Part shown: positions 54,486 through 64,000 of the stretch, piece after piece
How the letters are laid out: the number at the start of each line of letters is the position of its first letter
Position numbering within the stretch: position 1 is the first letter of the stretch
Source of the DNA: Ahaetulla prasina
Lineage: Eukaryota > Chordata > Lepidosauria > Squamata > Colubridae
NCBI RefSeq assembly: GCF_028640845.1
Contig: NC_080542.1
Location: 134,223,080-134,287,079, forward strand
Direction of reading: 5' to 3'
DNA: 64,000 bases
Translations under genes and position numbers: made by a program
The notes under the pieces: model-generated
What the model saw: the letters and a program-made list of their open reading frames with translations, nothing else
Told to the model about the DNA's origin: nothing
Databases searched by the model: none

Positions 54486-54842
54486 GTAAAGGTAAAGTTC
54501 CCCTCACACATACGTGCTAGTTGTTGCCGACTCTAGGGGACGGTGCTCATCTCCGTTTCAAAGCCGAAGAGTCAGCGCTGTCCAAAGGTCATCTCCGTGG
54601 TCAGGTGGCCAGCATGGCTCAACGCCAAAGGCGCACAGAACGCTGTTACCTTCCCACCAAAGGTGGTCCCTATTTTTTCTACTTGCATTTTTACGTGCTT
54701 TCAAAACTGCTAGGTTGGCAGAAGCTGGGACAAGTAATGGGAGCTCACCCTGTTACACGGCAACACTAGGGATTTGAACCGCTGAGCTGCTGACTTTTCG
54801 ATCGACAAGCTCAATGTCCTAGCCCCTGAGCCACCTCGTCCC
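54486..54842 (-). mobile_element. Sauria-type SINE
   Basis: Perfect 15-bp target duplication TTAAGGGACAATAAG (54471-54485 and 54843-54857). Reverse complement: tRNA-like head with A box 'ggtggctcaggggcta' and B box 'ggttcaaatcc', central 'cttctgccaacctagcagtt' and 'gggaaggtaac', and a 3' end 'gagatgagcaccgtcccctagag..tttacctttacctt' of the BovB type. Known for squamates; moved by BovB machinery. Confidence 0.92.
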
Positions 54843-54857
54843 TTAAGGGACAATAAG

Positions 54858-56132
54858 AGAGTTCCAAAAAGATCATGTATGAATGTATGAACAACAACAA
54901 AAAAGGATAAGTTCATTAGCATCTTGGATTACATGCTAAACTAAAGAAGCATTAAAAGATGGCAGTGTTTGCCACATACCAAGTAAGCATCTCGAGATAC
55001 ATAGTTCAGAACCAATTTTATGATTGTATTGCCCATATAGTTGTGTTCTGTCATCCTGTATATATGATTTTTTTAAAAAATAGTTCCACTATTTTCAATG
55101 CAGCCTTCTCTGAGGTAAATTTGTGTGATAGTTTTAATTGCTTTATCATTAATTATATCATGTCAGGGAATGTTAAGAAGATAATAATATTCACACCCAT
55201 ACTATAACCATCATTATCATCAAAAGCAGGATGGGTTTTCCCAGGATGTTGAATGAGAAGGATGTTGCCATAAGACCAACTGTAACTTTAATCTTTTCCC
55301 CAGAATAACAATAATATGTGTAGCAAAGAACTAAAGTTAACTCTCATGCTATGCATGAGTTAAGTGGCCTTTGGGTGTGAATAAGTCAATATCTATGAAC
55401 TTTACTGTCCAATATTGCTAAGCAGAATTTATTAGCTGAAATGGCATAAGATCAAAATGCTGATATTATCCACAAAGCTTCAGAGTTGAAGTAATTAAGG
55501 GTGAGGAACCTAAAGGCATTTTTGATAGGAAGGTCAAAATTAAAACATTTTATCGCCTGCTCTTAGAACACTACAGTTAACCTACAGTTACCTTTTTGAC
55601 CCAAGCAGTAATAAGGTGCTTGATTACCAAACATCCATTAAGTAAAGCAGAACAATTGAATAAACCATTTCCAGTTGTTTTGCTTAGGAAGCTTTTTTTT
55701 TCCTTGTGCAAGAAAATGAAATTGTACTACCATCAGTGGTCATTCAGGAACTTATATTATTTACACATCTATGCTTATTTCAAATGCATTTCAGAGAAAA
55801 CTCAACCAAACAACTCAACAAAGGAGAGACCCCTTGGTTGTCTCATCATCAATTGACTAGTTATATCTTTACTTTTGTGCACCTATTAATTGTGTCCATA
55901 CAGGGATCCCACTGAAATAAATTCAAATTGTTCTATATTGTGTTGTCTGGAGCTACTCTAGATAAAACTTATCCAAAGTTAATATTCATTGCAACATCTA
56001 ACTAATATAGAACAAGAGTTGTTGCTGTTCCATTTCTGATTTTATAGAGATTATCAGTATGATTTTAGCCGAACAGATAAAGCTAAGGTTGATGACCTAA
56101 TTAAAAATAGTCCATGCAAGCATTAGATTCGA
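54858..56132. other. Unassigned AT-rich DNA
   Basis: Nothing recognised. Frames at 54959-55207 and 55596-55915 have no domain. Confidence 0.4.
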
Positions 56133-56625
56133 TAAAAGCCAGTTTGGTCTAGTGATTAAGCTACAAAGCTACAAAACAGAAGACCCCATTTCTAAGAGGT
56201 CTGTAAGGGGCGTGCATAAGAGCACCAATGTGCCTACCATTCCTGTCCTAATGTTCCCTTTGATTGTATCCAATTTCATATAGTTATTACATACTTATGG
56301 TTTTATATATATATATATATCTCGTATAGTTATTTCATGCTTATGCTTATATATAATGTTGTGACAAAATAAATAAATAAAAATAAATAAAATAAACTGT
56401 GAGTTCAATTACCATCTCAACCATGAAAGCCAGCTGCCCCTATCATTCTCTTTCAACCTAACCCATATCACCAGGGGTAGTTCTGGGTAAAATAGGTGAT
56501 TGTGCCAGTTATTTTCTCTCAGCCCAACCAACCACACCCAAATCAGTGGAGAAATATGTGTTGGGTATTTTTGCTGCCTTGAATTGTTTGTAACAATAAT
56601 ATAATGACAGAATACAAAAATATAT
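56133..56625 (+). mobile_element. tRNA SINE type A split by a LINE tail
   Basis: Head 'agccagtttggtctagtgattaag' (A box) at 56140, body resumes at 56398 with 'gtgagttcaattacc' (B box), 'catgaaagccagctg', 'tctcagccca' and 'gctgccttgaattgtt'. The LINE 3' piece 56192-56397 separates the A and B boxes, which should disable Pol III initiation. Same family as 1-231. Confidence 0.78.
56192..56397 (+). mobile_element. LINE 3' tail inserted in the SINE
   Basis: 'aagaggtctgtaaggggcgtgc' to 'gtgacaaaataaataaataaa', a plus-strand copy of the 3' end of the LINE at 2967-4130. Confidence 0.82.
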
Positions 56626-57034
56626 ATAAAATAATAACATTAAATTAAATAATAAAATAAAGTTAAATAAAATAATAATAAAATAATAAAATAAAATAAA
56701 TGCATATTCTTTTCACCTATAACCCAGGAGGTGCAGCAGAGTCTTTTCAAGAAAAAGAAAGTGTGTCAGAAGGAGGAGAACACAAGATGGCAACATTAAA
56801 TAATATGAAATTGGCAATTCAATTTAACTGTAATGAAGAAGTGATGTAAATCCTTTCCTTCAGATGCTTATTTCTGACATTATCACAAAATTAATCAGGT
56901 TTTTTTCCCTAGTTAGCCTGTAAAACGTACTATATAATAGTAACAGGAATTTGCGTATCATAATAACCTCAGTTTACATTTGAAGTCTTAACACTCTACA
57001 ACTCATACAGTCTTTGATTCAATATGTCCAGGAT
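56626..57034. other. Unassigned DNA
   Basis: AT-rich, with AATA-rich runs (about 56600-56700) that are the SINE tail. Nothing else. Confidence 0.4.
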
Positions 57035-57190
57035 CTTGTTTATTTTATTTATTTTATTTTATTATTCAAATTTATATACCGCCCTATCTCCCGAAGGACT
57101 CAGGGCGGTTCACAGGCACATAAAAACATTTATATACAAATTAAGATAATCATTAAAAAACTTATTCTAATGCCCAATTATTAAAAGATC
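57035..57190 (-). mobile_element. L2 3' end fragment
   Basis: (TTTTA)n, then 'ataccgccctatctcccgaaggactcagggcgg', the L2 terminal motif in minus orientation. Confidence 0.78.
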
Positions 57191-57431
57191 TAAATATGAA
57201 TATGTTGCCTTGAATCCTGGCAGGTAATTTGGTTTTCACTGATCTGAAGAAGTTTTAGTTTATGCTGAAGTGAGATCATGCCTGGAAGAGTCAATTTTTA
57301 AAGTGCAATACTATTTCCATTAATCTCCAAATATTTTCTTGGCTATTATGGTTGCTGGGAATTTTGAAAATGGAAGTCTAGCACAGTTGGAAAGTACCAT
57401 GTTAGGGAAAGGTGGTGGAAAGCTGATAATA

Positions 57432-57435
<4 letters not shown>

Positions 57436-57462
<27 letters not shown>
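57436..57462. repeat. (TG)n microsatellite
   Basis: About 13 TG units. Confidence 0.9.
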
Positions 57463-57465
<3 letters not shown>

Positions 57466-57557
57466 GCATTTGCATTTGTGTGTATGTACACAAAAGAATA
57501 TCTATTCCTAGAACACTTTTTCCTAATCCCCAACTAGAAAAGCTTAATTATTGATTA

Positions 57558-57594
57558 ATTATTATTGAACTAGAAGGACTAGTTCAATAATAAT
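57558..57594. repeat. Perfect hairpin, 16-bp arms, 5-base loop
   Basis: Arms ATTATTATTGAACTAG and CTAGTTCAATAATAAT around AAGGA. Not inside a recognised element. Confidence 0.9.
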
Positions 57595-57639
57595 GCCAAT
57601 ATGTTCTATTATTTTATTACATTTCTGCTGGGTGTTTAA

Positions 57640-58060
57640 TGAAGGAATAATGAATTGGAAGGATTAGGAGGGACTTTAGAGTTCATCTAGTCCAGGGGTG
57701 TCAAACTTGCATCATCACAGTGATGTCACGTGATGTATCAGGACTTTCTCCCCTTCGCTAAACTGGATGTGGGCATGGCCAGTGCATGACATATCCGGCC
57801 TGCAGACTGCCAGTTTGACAGCCCTAGTCCAACCCTCTGCCTTTTACGGAAATCCACCATCATACTATCCTTGACAAGATGTCATCCAGACTCTGCTTAA
57901 ATACTTTCAGGGGAGTTCATCACATCCTAAGATAATATATTTCATTGTTGAATAGCTCTTACCACCTGAGAAGTCTTCCAAATATCCAACTGAATTTTGC
58001 TTCCTAAGCAGTTTAAATTTATTTATTTTCATGTTTTCTGGAACAAGACTTAATAATTTG
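57640..58060 (-). mobile_element. CR1 3' end with a hAT fragment inside
   Basis: Minus-strand CR1 terminus: 'ttggaaggattaggagggactttag' ... 'gtccaaccctctgcc' and then the 'aagcagagtctggatgacatcttgtcaagg' block (on minus). The hAT piece 57693-57827 interrupts it. Confidence 0.72.
57693..57827. mobile_element. hAT MITE fragment in CR1
   Basis: Left end caggggtgtcaaacttgc, right end gccagtttgacagccc. The right terminus and one duplication copy are worn; left flank 'atctagtc' can only be partly matched ('tagtcc') on the right. Confidence 0.65.
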
Positions 58061-59585
58061 GCCCCACAGAATTGACAAACCATAGACTGTTCTTTTCTCA
58101 TCACTGAATATACTAAATGCTTCCAATTATTAAGATCTCTTAATCTATCATTCATCTCCAACATGCTATTCTCCCAGCCAAAATGTTGAAAATCATACTC
58201 ACATGACTGTAGGATCCTGCAAACACCCATAAAGATGAGAAGGTTATCAATCAACCAAAATGCAATCATGTGGAGGCGAGTGTGGCTGGTCATAAGTCAA
58301 GAACTACCTACAGTTTGTGATTCATGAAGATTCATTATTCATTTTTGCGCATGTTGCTTCCCAACTTGGTTCCTCCCACAGCCTACATTCATGCCTTTGA
58401 TTTTCCCTTAAATGTAGAACTTTGTATTTTTCCCTGCTGAAATTCGTTTTGAAAATGTCTGCTCATTTTTCCAACTTGTCAAAACCTACCCTTATACTGA
58501 ATTAGACAGAGACTAAGAGTGAGAGTATTAGCTAAAGTTGGATATCATCTGCATATTGATGACAAATTAGCCCAAAACTTGGTTAACCTTTCCGAACAGT
58601 CGTGTACAAACAGTACGTGTCAAAAAAAAACAAAACAAAAAAGATGGCACAATGGAACACCAACATCATTGCCGAGAAGTTAAGTTTTATCCTAGCATCA
58701 TTTCTGTTTGTATGGAAACAGCCATACAATAGAAGTAAAGTCATAATCAAAGGGTAGCTTTCTCATGCAATCATATGATCTCTCCAAGAAAATAGTATGA
58801 TTGACGGTATGAAAGCTACAGGAAAGTGTAGGAAAATCAATAGTGTCACACATCTCGTTTCTTCTTTCACAAAAGATGATCCCTGCAGAGACTCAAGGCA
58901 GGTTTTTTTTTCCAATGCTAAAATCACAATCTGAAGGCTAATTCAGTTGAATCTATTGGAAATATTTACTTTTTATCTCAATAAACCAGAACCTGAACCT
59001 GGAACATTATTTCTTCATAGGCTACGGTGTACAAGGAATCTGTGCTTCTTTCTCATATTATCTTTCCTTTTCTTTTTCAAATTTGTTTTTACAGGATTGA
59101 GGAGCTGGTTGGGTTTTGTTCCAAAAACCACCTAAACTAGAACATTTCAGGTGATAAAATGCTATGGATGGATATCTTTCATCCATAAGTTTCCTGGTGG
59201 TTCTTTCTGTGCCGAATTCCATTTTCCATAATAAAAAGAAATAAGATTGCAAGCAGCTGTGCACTTATTTTAATAAATTTCACTGGGGTTTATAGCATTG
59301 TAAATCCCAAAATATCTTTGGTTTGAATATATACTGTTTCTACTTCTTAGCAAGTGCCATGTCTCAGAATCAACAGTCTTCTGTCAGTTTTGGAAGGCAA
59401 TTTTCTTTTTGCTTCTTAACTGCCACATATTTTAGCTGGGGAAGTTGGGAGGGGGTTGTTGTTGTTGGAGTGGTAGAGAGTTAATCATAAAAACATTCCA
59501 TATTCAAGAACTTTTGCCTGCGTCTGATGTAGACTGCCTAAAGATTGTATCCAATTGAGTGTGAAGAGTTAATTGGACAATGTGA
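58061..59585. other. Unassigned DNA
   Basis: Short piece of the 24040-type repeat at about 58286-58313 ('cataagtcaagaactacctacag'). Otherwise nothing recognised. Confidence 0.4.
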
Positions 59586-59589
59586 TGAA

Positions 59590-59761
59590 CTTGTCGGTGT
59601 GGGGCAGGGCTGTGAACTGTCAGCTGGGTGTGGAAAACCTGGAAGCTTTCAGTTTTGGGTTTTCCCAGCTGTGCAACATGACATCTCTAATAAATTGGAA
59701 CTTTGAGGAACCTCAAGCCTCAGAACTTTATTTCGTTGGGGGTATTTCTTGGAACCCTGAC
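59590..59761 (+). repeat. Possible LTR 3' end
   Basis: 'aataaattggaactttgaggaacctc' around 59689 (polyadenylation signal) and a terminus 'ttggaaccctgaca'. No 5' boundary, target duplication or sibling copy in the window. Tentative. Confidence 0.3.
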
Positions 59762-61233
59762 ATCTTCCTTGTTTCTTTTCTTTTCTTTCTTCCAGACCTT
59801 CTCTATCACATTTTCCAGGGGCATCAACAGAGGTCAACCTATTTTAAAATATGCAACAACATTGTACTTATCATGCCCACAGGATGTCTTTACTGCTCTT
59901 CTGGAATAAATGTCCTACACAAATGCCTGAAAGCAGGTTTGAAGAATTAAAAGGAGGAATAGTGGGAAATGACAGATATGGATGGATACATAACCATCAT
60001 ACTTTGCTTTTTGCACTAGATAGTGTTATGCAGAATGGGGAAAAAGTAGTAGAAAATAGAGCGTCAAAAGAATTAAAGACACACAGTAAGAAAAATACAA
60101 TAGTTAAAACTAGTTTAAACATTATTCATTATGACGCTCCATACTTGACAATCCTCACGAACAAGTCTTGCTTTTATCACATATATGCATTAATTCATGT
60201 GTTCACTTCTGCTGTTTGAACTGCTCACTTTTTTTTTCAAGACTTACACACAGCATCTCACAATGATGTTGTCAGTTCCCCCCTTCCTCTCAACACACTC
60301 ACTTTCCTCTCATATTAAGGATATGTTGCTCTATGGATACAATGCTCAAAAGATGTTTTGTAGCATAGGTGGGCATGAGCACCTCACCTGTCAAAACCTT
60401 CTTCAAGAATCAGAACTTTTTTTAATGTCATCCACAGGTGTTTTTTGCTTCAATGTTCCATCAAACATCCTTTTCATGCTTGTATTTCATGTAACTCCAT
60501 ACATTTTGCCAGTCTGTAACGTATTTTTTTTCATTGTTTCTTCTTTCCTTGTGTCTATTCTTTGTCCAGGTGGGGTGGGAAGGTGAGGATATTACAGTAT
60601 CTTGTAAAGCTTTTTTATATAAAACCTGTCATCTCTCTTCCTGCAGTCATTGTACTACTCTATATTTTTTTATTCCATTTCTACTTTTTCCCAAGGTCCA
60701 TTCTTAATACAGTCCCCTATTCATAATGTATCATCATCCTTATATTCCTTATAAATCATCTCAATCTTTCATATCAGCAATCAAATTACTCATACTTTTA
60801 GCTTTTTATTTATTCCTTTGCCAAACATACATAATATACCTAGGACTAATCTGTACTTTTGAAATTGTATATTTGAAACAAACTGACTTTTTCCTATGTA
60901 GATACTTACCACAAATCACCATTGCTAGGTGTCTAAATGGCCCCAAAACCTTTTCAGTTCCATCTTTGTTGCTACCATTCAGGCATTCATATAATCTAGT
61001 AAAATCTAATAATTGCTTCCAAATCCATATACACCATTTACTCAAAATATAACATGCAGCTATCACCAATTTACAAATTCCTACGTTTCAAATCACCTGC
61101 AAGAACTTAGATGACACTAGTTCATTCTTTCTGATATTTTAGCCCTCTCATTCGTAATAAAATGTAAACCTTGATTTCCTTGCCTTTATTCATCTACTTT
61201 ACAGGATCAGGCCCCCTTCATTCAGTTCTACTA
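59762..61233. other. Unassigned AT-rich DNA
   Basis: Several open frames of 100-129 codons (for example 60197-60586 and 60726-61052) are AT-rich, hydrophobic by composition and carry no domain I know. No splice or promoter evidence. Confidence 0.4.
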
Positions 61234-61440
61234 CAGTGGTACCTCAGGACTCATTGTTAATTGGTTCTGAGAGGTATGAAGATTACCAAAAAGGATGAGT
61301 ACCCAACATTTTTTCCCCATAAGGAATAATGTAGCGAGTCACAAGGCAACTGACTCTGATAAGTTCTAACTTGTGCGTTGAGTACGTAATAAACCATGAG
61401 TACTGGAACAGAAGTTTCACATCAAAATGCATTGAATGTC
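61234..61440. mobile_element. MITE-like element (CAGTGGTACCTC end)
   Basis: Starts cagtggtacctcaggac and has 'ttaattggttctgagaggtatgaag' as in a known squamate MITE type. The right end was not fixed. Confidence 0.5.
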
Positions 61441-61555
61441 AAATTTTATTTATTTATTTGGAAAATTTATACTGCTACTTATGGTGACCCAAGGCAGCTT
61501 AAAGGAAATAAAAGGAATTTAAAGAAATAAAAATAATTTAAAAATGGGGAAAAAA
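61441..61555 (-). mobile_element. SINE/LINE tail fragment
   Basis: (TTTA)n with 'ggaaaatttatactgc' and 'caaggcagctta', like 41812-41905. Confidence 0.5.
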
Positions 61556-62741
61556 ATAATAACCCCACAAATTTGATGAGTTTCAAAGCAGTTGAGTAGC
61601 AAGGTATCGCTCTTTTCTCTTTCTCTTAGTTTCATAGGCTGATAATGTATGCATTTTTAATTTATTTAATTCACTACCAATGACTTCTCTTATACTCCAA
61701 GTTATAATCTTCTATAGATAGGCCCATATTCATTGACATTCATTACACATTTTGGCTTTGATCAATCAAGGCTATTGTACAACCTATTTTTGTCAGATAC
61801 AGACTATTTGAAGCGTGTTGTCAGCTTTAGTTGTACACCTGCCATGTACAACAGACTTGCGAATTGTAAGGACACTAGTATGCCACAGGCTCAACCAAAG
61901 CTCTGCTCTACCCCAGGGATACAAACTATGATCTCTAATCTAAAGATTAATCTCTAATCTAAAAAGTAGAGATTCCCACTGTGCAGAGAGAGTGTGTTAT
62001 GCTTTAAGTTATGTCCAGCTCAAGAAAAGAAAGAGAGAGAGACAGCTATACTGGTTCTGTGACAAAATCGAAAATAGGTGGCATCTAAAATTCCCTTCAT
62101 AATATGAGGGAAGATCACCTACTTCAAGTCTCCTACGGCCATCTTGTTTTTGTTTTTTCTTCTCATGGCAAGCAAAACTAAAGGTACTGTTTCACTCCCA
62201 TTTTAAAAGGAGGTTGTGGGAAGATTTCAGGAGCCTTCATATTGATATGAAGTGATGCAGTTTTGAATGAATAGTTCAGCTTGCCTTTGCTTGCATTACA
62301 GATTTTTTTGGGATCCTATTTCTTCCACAATCAAAAGACAAAAATGGCAACTGGGCAATATCCCCAGAAATCTCTTTCCTTGAACACATCGTAATATCTT
62401 TACTTATTGATTAGCCCTTGGGCCATATCAAAATACAGAGTTCCAGAAACAAATTATTACTAAAATTTGGTAAAAGCAATTTAAAATGGAATTGGATAAA
62501 ATACAGTTTAAAATAAAAATGGAATAAAATACAATTTGAGATATGATAAAATTATATATCGGTGTCACCCCTGCAATTTACCCAATCAGTCCCACATATG
62601 CATATCTCAACAAAACCATTTTACTTAAGTACTGTGCTGTATTAAATGTTATTTTCAGTTTCTGGCCACACGTAAGGTAAGTTGTTTTGATGTGGGGATA
62701 CCAATGGGTCATCCATTTGGTATACAGAGCAAGGTACCTGA
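61556..62741. other. Unassigned DNA
   Basis: No gene or repeat recognised; a purine run (gaaagagagagagac) near 62028. Confidence 0.4.
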
Positions 62742-62749
62742 CTCTTACC

Positions 62750-63793
62750 CAGGGGTGAAATGCTCCCGGTTCAGACCGGCTCGCCTGATCCGGTAGCGAT
62801 GGCGGCTGCTGATTTGGAGAACCGGTGGCAAAAATCCCTGGCCCCGCCCCCCCGCCTCTGCTGAGCCACACCATCAGCAGAGGTTTTTTTTTTTACTTTT
62901 AAAAGCAGTTTTTCTTCAGCCGAAAACATGCCTTTAAAAGTTAAAAAAAGCCTTTGAGGATCTCGCCCCCTCAACTGAGATCGGCAGAGCCTTTAAACTT
63001 TAAAAAAAATTTTTTAAAGGCTCCTCTGGCAATCTCACCTGAGTTCCACATCAGCAGAACCTTAAAAAAACATGTTTTCTACAAGTAGAAAACTTCCTTT
63101 TAAGAGATTTTAAGACGCTTACCTGATTACTGATCTAACACATGGCTTTCCCAGCCCTAAAGGAGCAGTTTCACTTTCAGCACCAGACAGAATCAGTTGC
63201 TAGTTAATCTATTTCCTCAGTGAGTAACTAATGCTGGCTGGCTTTGCAGGCTGAGGAACTCTGGGAATTGAAGTCCACAAGCCTTAAAGTTACTAAGGTT
63301 GGAGACCCCTGATCTAAAAAATATAAATAAAATAATAAAATAAAATATTTGTGTAGCTTTCTGAGATTTGGTGTGTTTCTGTAGTGTTTCACTCTAACTA
63401 CACAAACACACAAAATCTCAGAAAGCTGTATGTGGCATTTTGTGTGTGTGTGTCAGTTGTATTGTGTTGTGTGTGTGTAAAGTGTGAAAGTTGGTTTTTG
63501 AGCTTTTTGTGGCTTTTTGTGGCTGTGTGAGGGTCCTGCTTGTTGCAAGGGCCATTTTGTGTAAAGTGCAGCTGCTTTTACATTGTGTGTGTGTGTCAGT
63601 TGTGTTATGTTGTGTGCGTATAAAGTGTGAAAGAAGGTTTTGGTACCACTTATTGTTTTGTATACTTCATTTATTATTTTTATTATTTATTGTTATTGGC
63701 CATGCCCAACCAGTCATCTGACCACCAAGCCATGCCCACCAATTAAGCCACACCCACAGAACCGGTAGGGAAAATTTTTAGATTTCACCCCTG
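62750..63793 (-). mobile_element. hAT-type non-autonomous element, CAGGGGTGAAAT group, longest copy
   Basis: Flanks CTCTTACC (62742-62749) and CTCTCACC (63794-63801) match 7 of 8. Ends caggggtgaaatgctcc and gatttcacccctg. Opposite orientation to 7264-8238 and 16129-16946. Contains the MITE-related 'gaattgaagtccaca' and 'ggttggagacccctg' piece at 63265-63310 and internal TG arrays. No transposase. Confidence 0.88.
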
Positions 63794-63801
63794 CTCTCAC
63801 C

Positions 63802-64000
63802 CTCTTATAAAAGACAACAATCAAATAGGATGTGAGCCAGTCTTCTACCTCTGCTGCTTTGCAAATGCAGAGACGTTGATTGTAGGGTATAGAATGGAAT
63901 CTCCCATATCTGACCATTGTGTTGTGCTGTTAGAATCTTGCTCAGGTAAATATCTCCCTATTTTGGCAGTTGTAACTTCAAATAGCTGTCTGTTTGAAAA
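63802..64000. other. Window end, nothing recognised
   Basis: No feature seen. Confidence 0.4.

Noticed and set aside
54750..54842. tRNA gene on the minus strand
   Set aside because: The A and B boxes are those of a Sauria SINE head; there is no cloverleaf with paired acceptor ends and the element continues into a BovB-like tail.
57907..58293. 128-codon minus-strand frame as a gene
   Set aside because: Its C-terminal half overlaps a CR1 3' end and the rest has no recognisable domain.
60197..61052. Hydrophobic open frames of 108-129 codons as membrane proteins
   Set aside because: AT-rich sequence yields Phe/Ile/Leu-rich frames by chance; no homology, start context or splice pattern was recognised.

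Overview
This window looks like vertebrate nuclear DNA from a squamate reptile, most probably a snake. The evidence is a characteristic mix of mobile elements: a BovB LINE, CR1 LINEs whose 3' ends run into ATTCT/AATAG pentanucleotide arrays (known from snake genomes), L2 and L1 LINEs, a Sauria-type tRNA SINE ending in a BovB-like tail, SPIN-type and many other non-autonomous hAT transposons, Penelope-like remnants, and AT-rich DNA between them. I found no convincing host protein-coding gene, tRNA or rRNA gene. Every open frame that can be recognised belongs to a mobile element, and all are damaged. The window is best read as an intergenic or deep-intronic landscape of nested insertions.

Layout. 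1-10 kb: SINE piece, acidic-ORF LTR, LINE 3' half, two short hAT copies, a Penelope-like element with 13-bp target duplications, then a roughly 1-kb hAT element. 10.3-14.7 kb: a Ty3/gypsy pol region with its 3' LTR but no 5' LTR, bracketed by two roughly 500-bp copies of the flanking DNA. 14.8-20 kb: two hAT elements, a tRNA SINE, a BovB 3' end and a perfect short hairpin. 20.8-24.4 kb: L2 LINE with an intact RT reading frame broken by one TGA, interrupted by a solo LTR, followed by a 114-bp tandem array. 25.4-32.5 kb: SPIN-type element, then a CR1 3' end split by a 4-kb L1 with 17-bp target duplications. 32.8-35 kb: a tandem duplication of a solo LTR (itself carrying a nested MITE and LINE piece) separated by five 61-bp repeats. 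35-39.9 kb: CR1, an unplaced LINE split by a 1.5-kb hAT, more hATs. 40-50.7 kb: 5'-truncated L1, SINEs, a long L2, CR1 carrying a hAT, broken L1 pieces, CR1. 50.7-54.9 kb: hAT carrying a solo LTR, a second Penelope-like terminus pair with CCAAT boxes, a TA array, a hairpin-only Penelope copy, a Sauria SINE. 55-64 kb: sparse; SINE split by a LINE tail, CR1 with a hAT fragment, and a large hAT on the minus strand.

The elements do not form an operon or pathway. What they share is mechanism: L2-like tails occur on both the L2 LINEs and a tRNA SINE (parasite-host pairing); L1, BovB and CR1 tails end in CAA or ATTCT arrays that seed microsatellites; hAT copies share two terminal signatures. The most unusual items are the hairpin-only Penelope-like family with its own target duplications, the LTRs that carry a conserved open frame starting at their fourth base, and the flank-duplicated gypsy locus, which may be an assembly join of two haplotypes.
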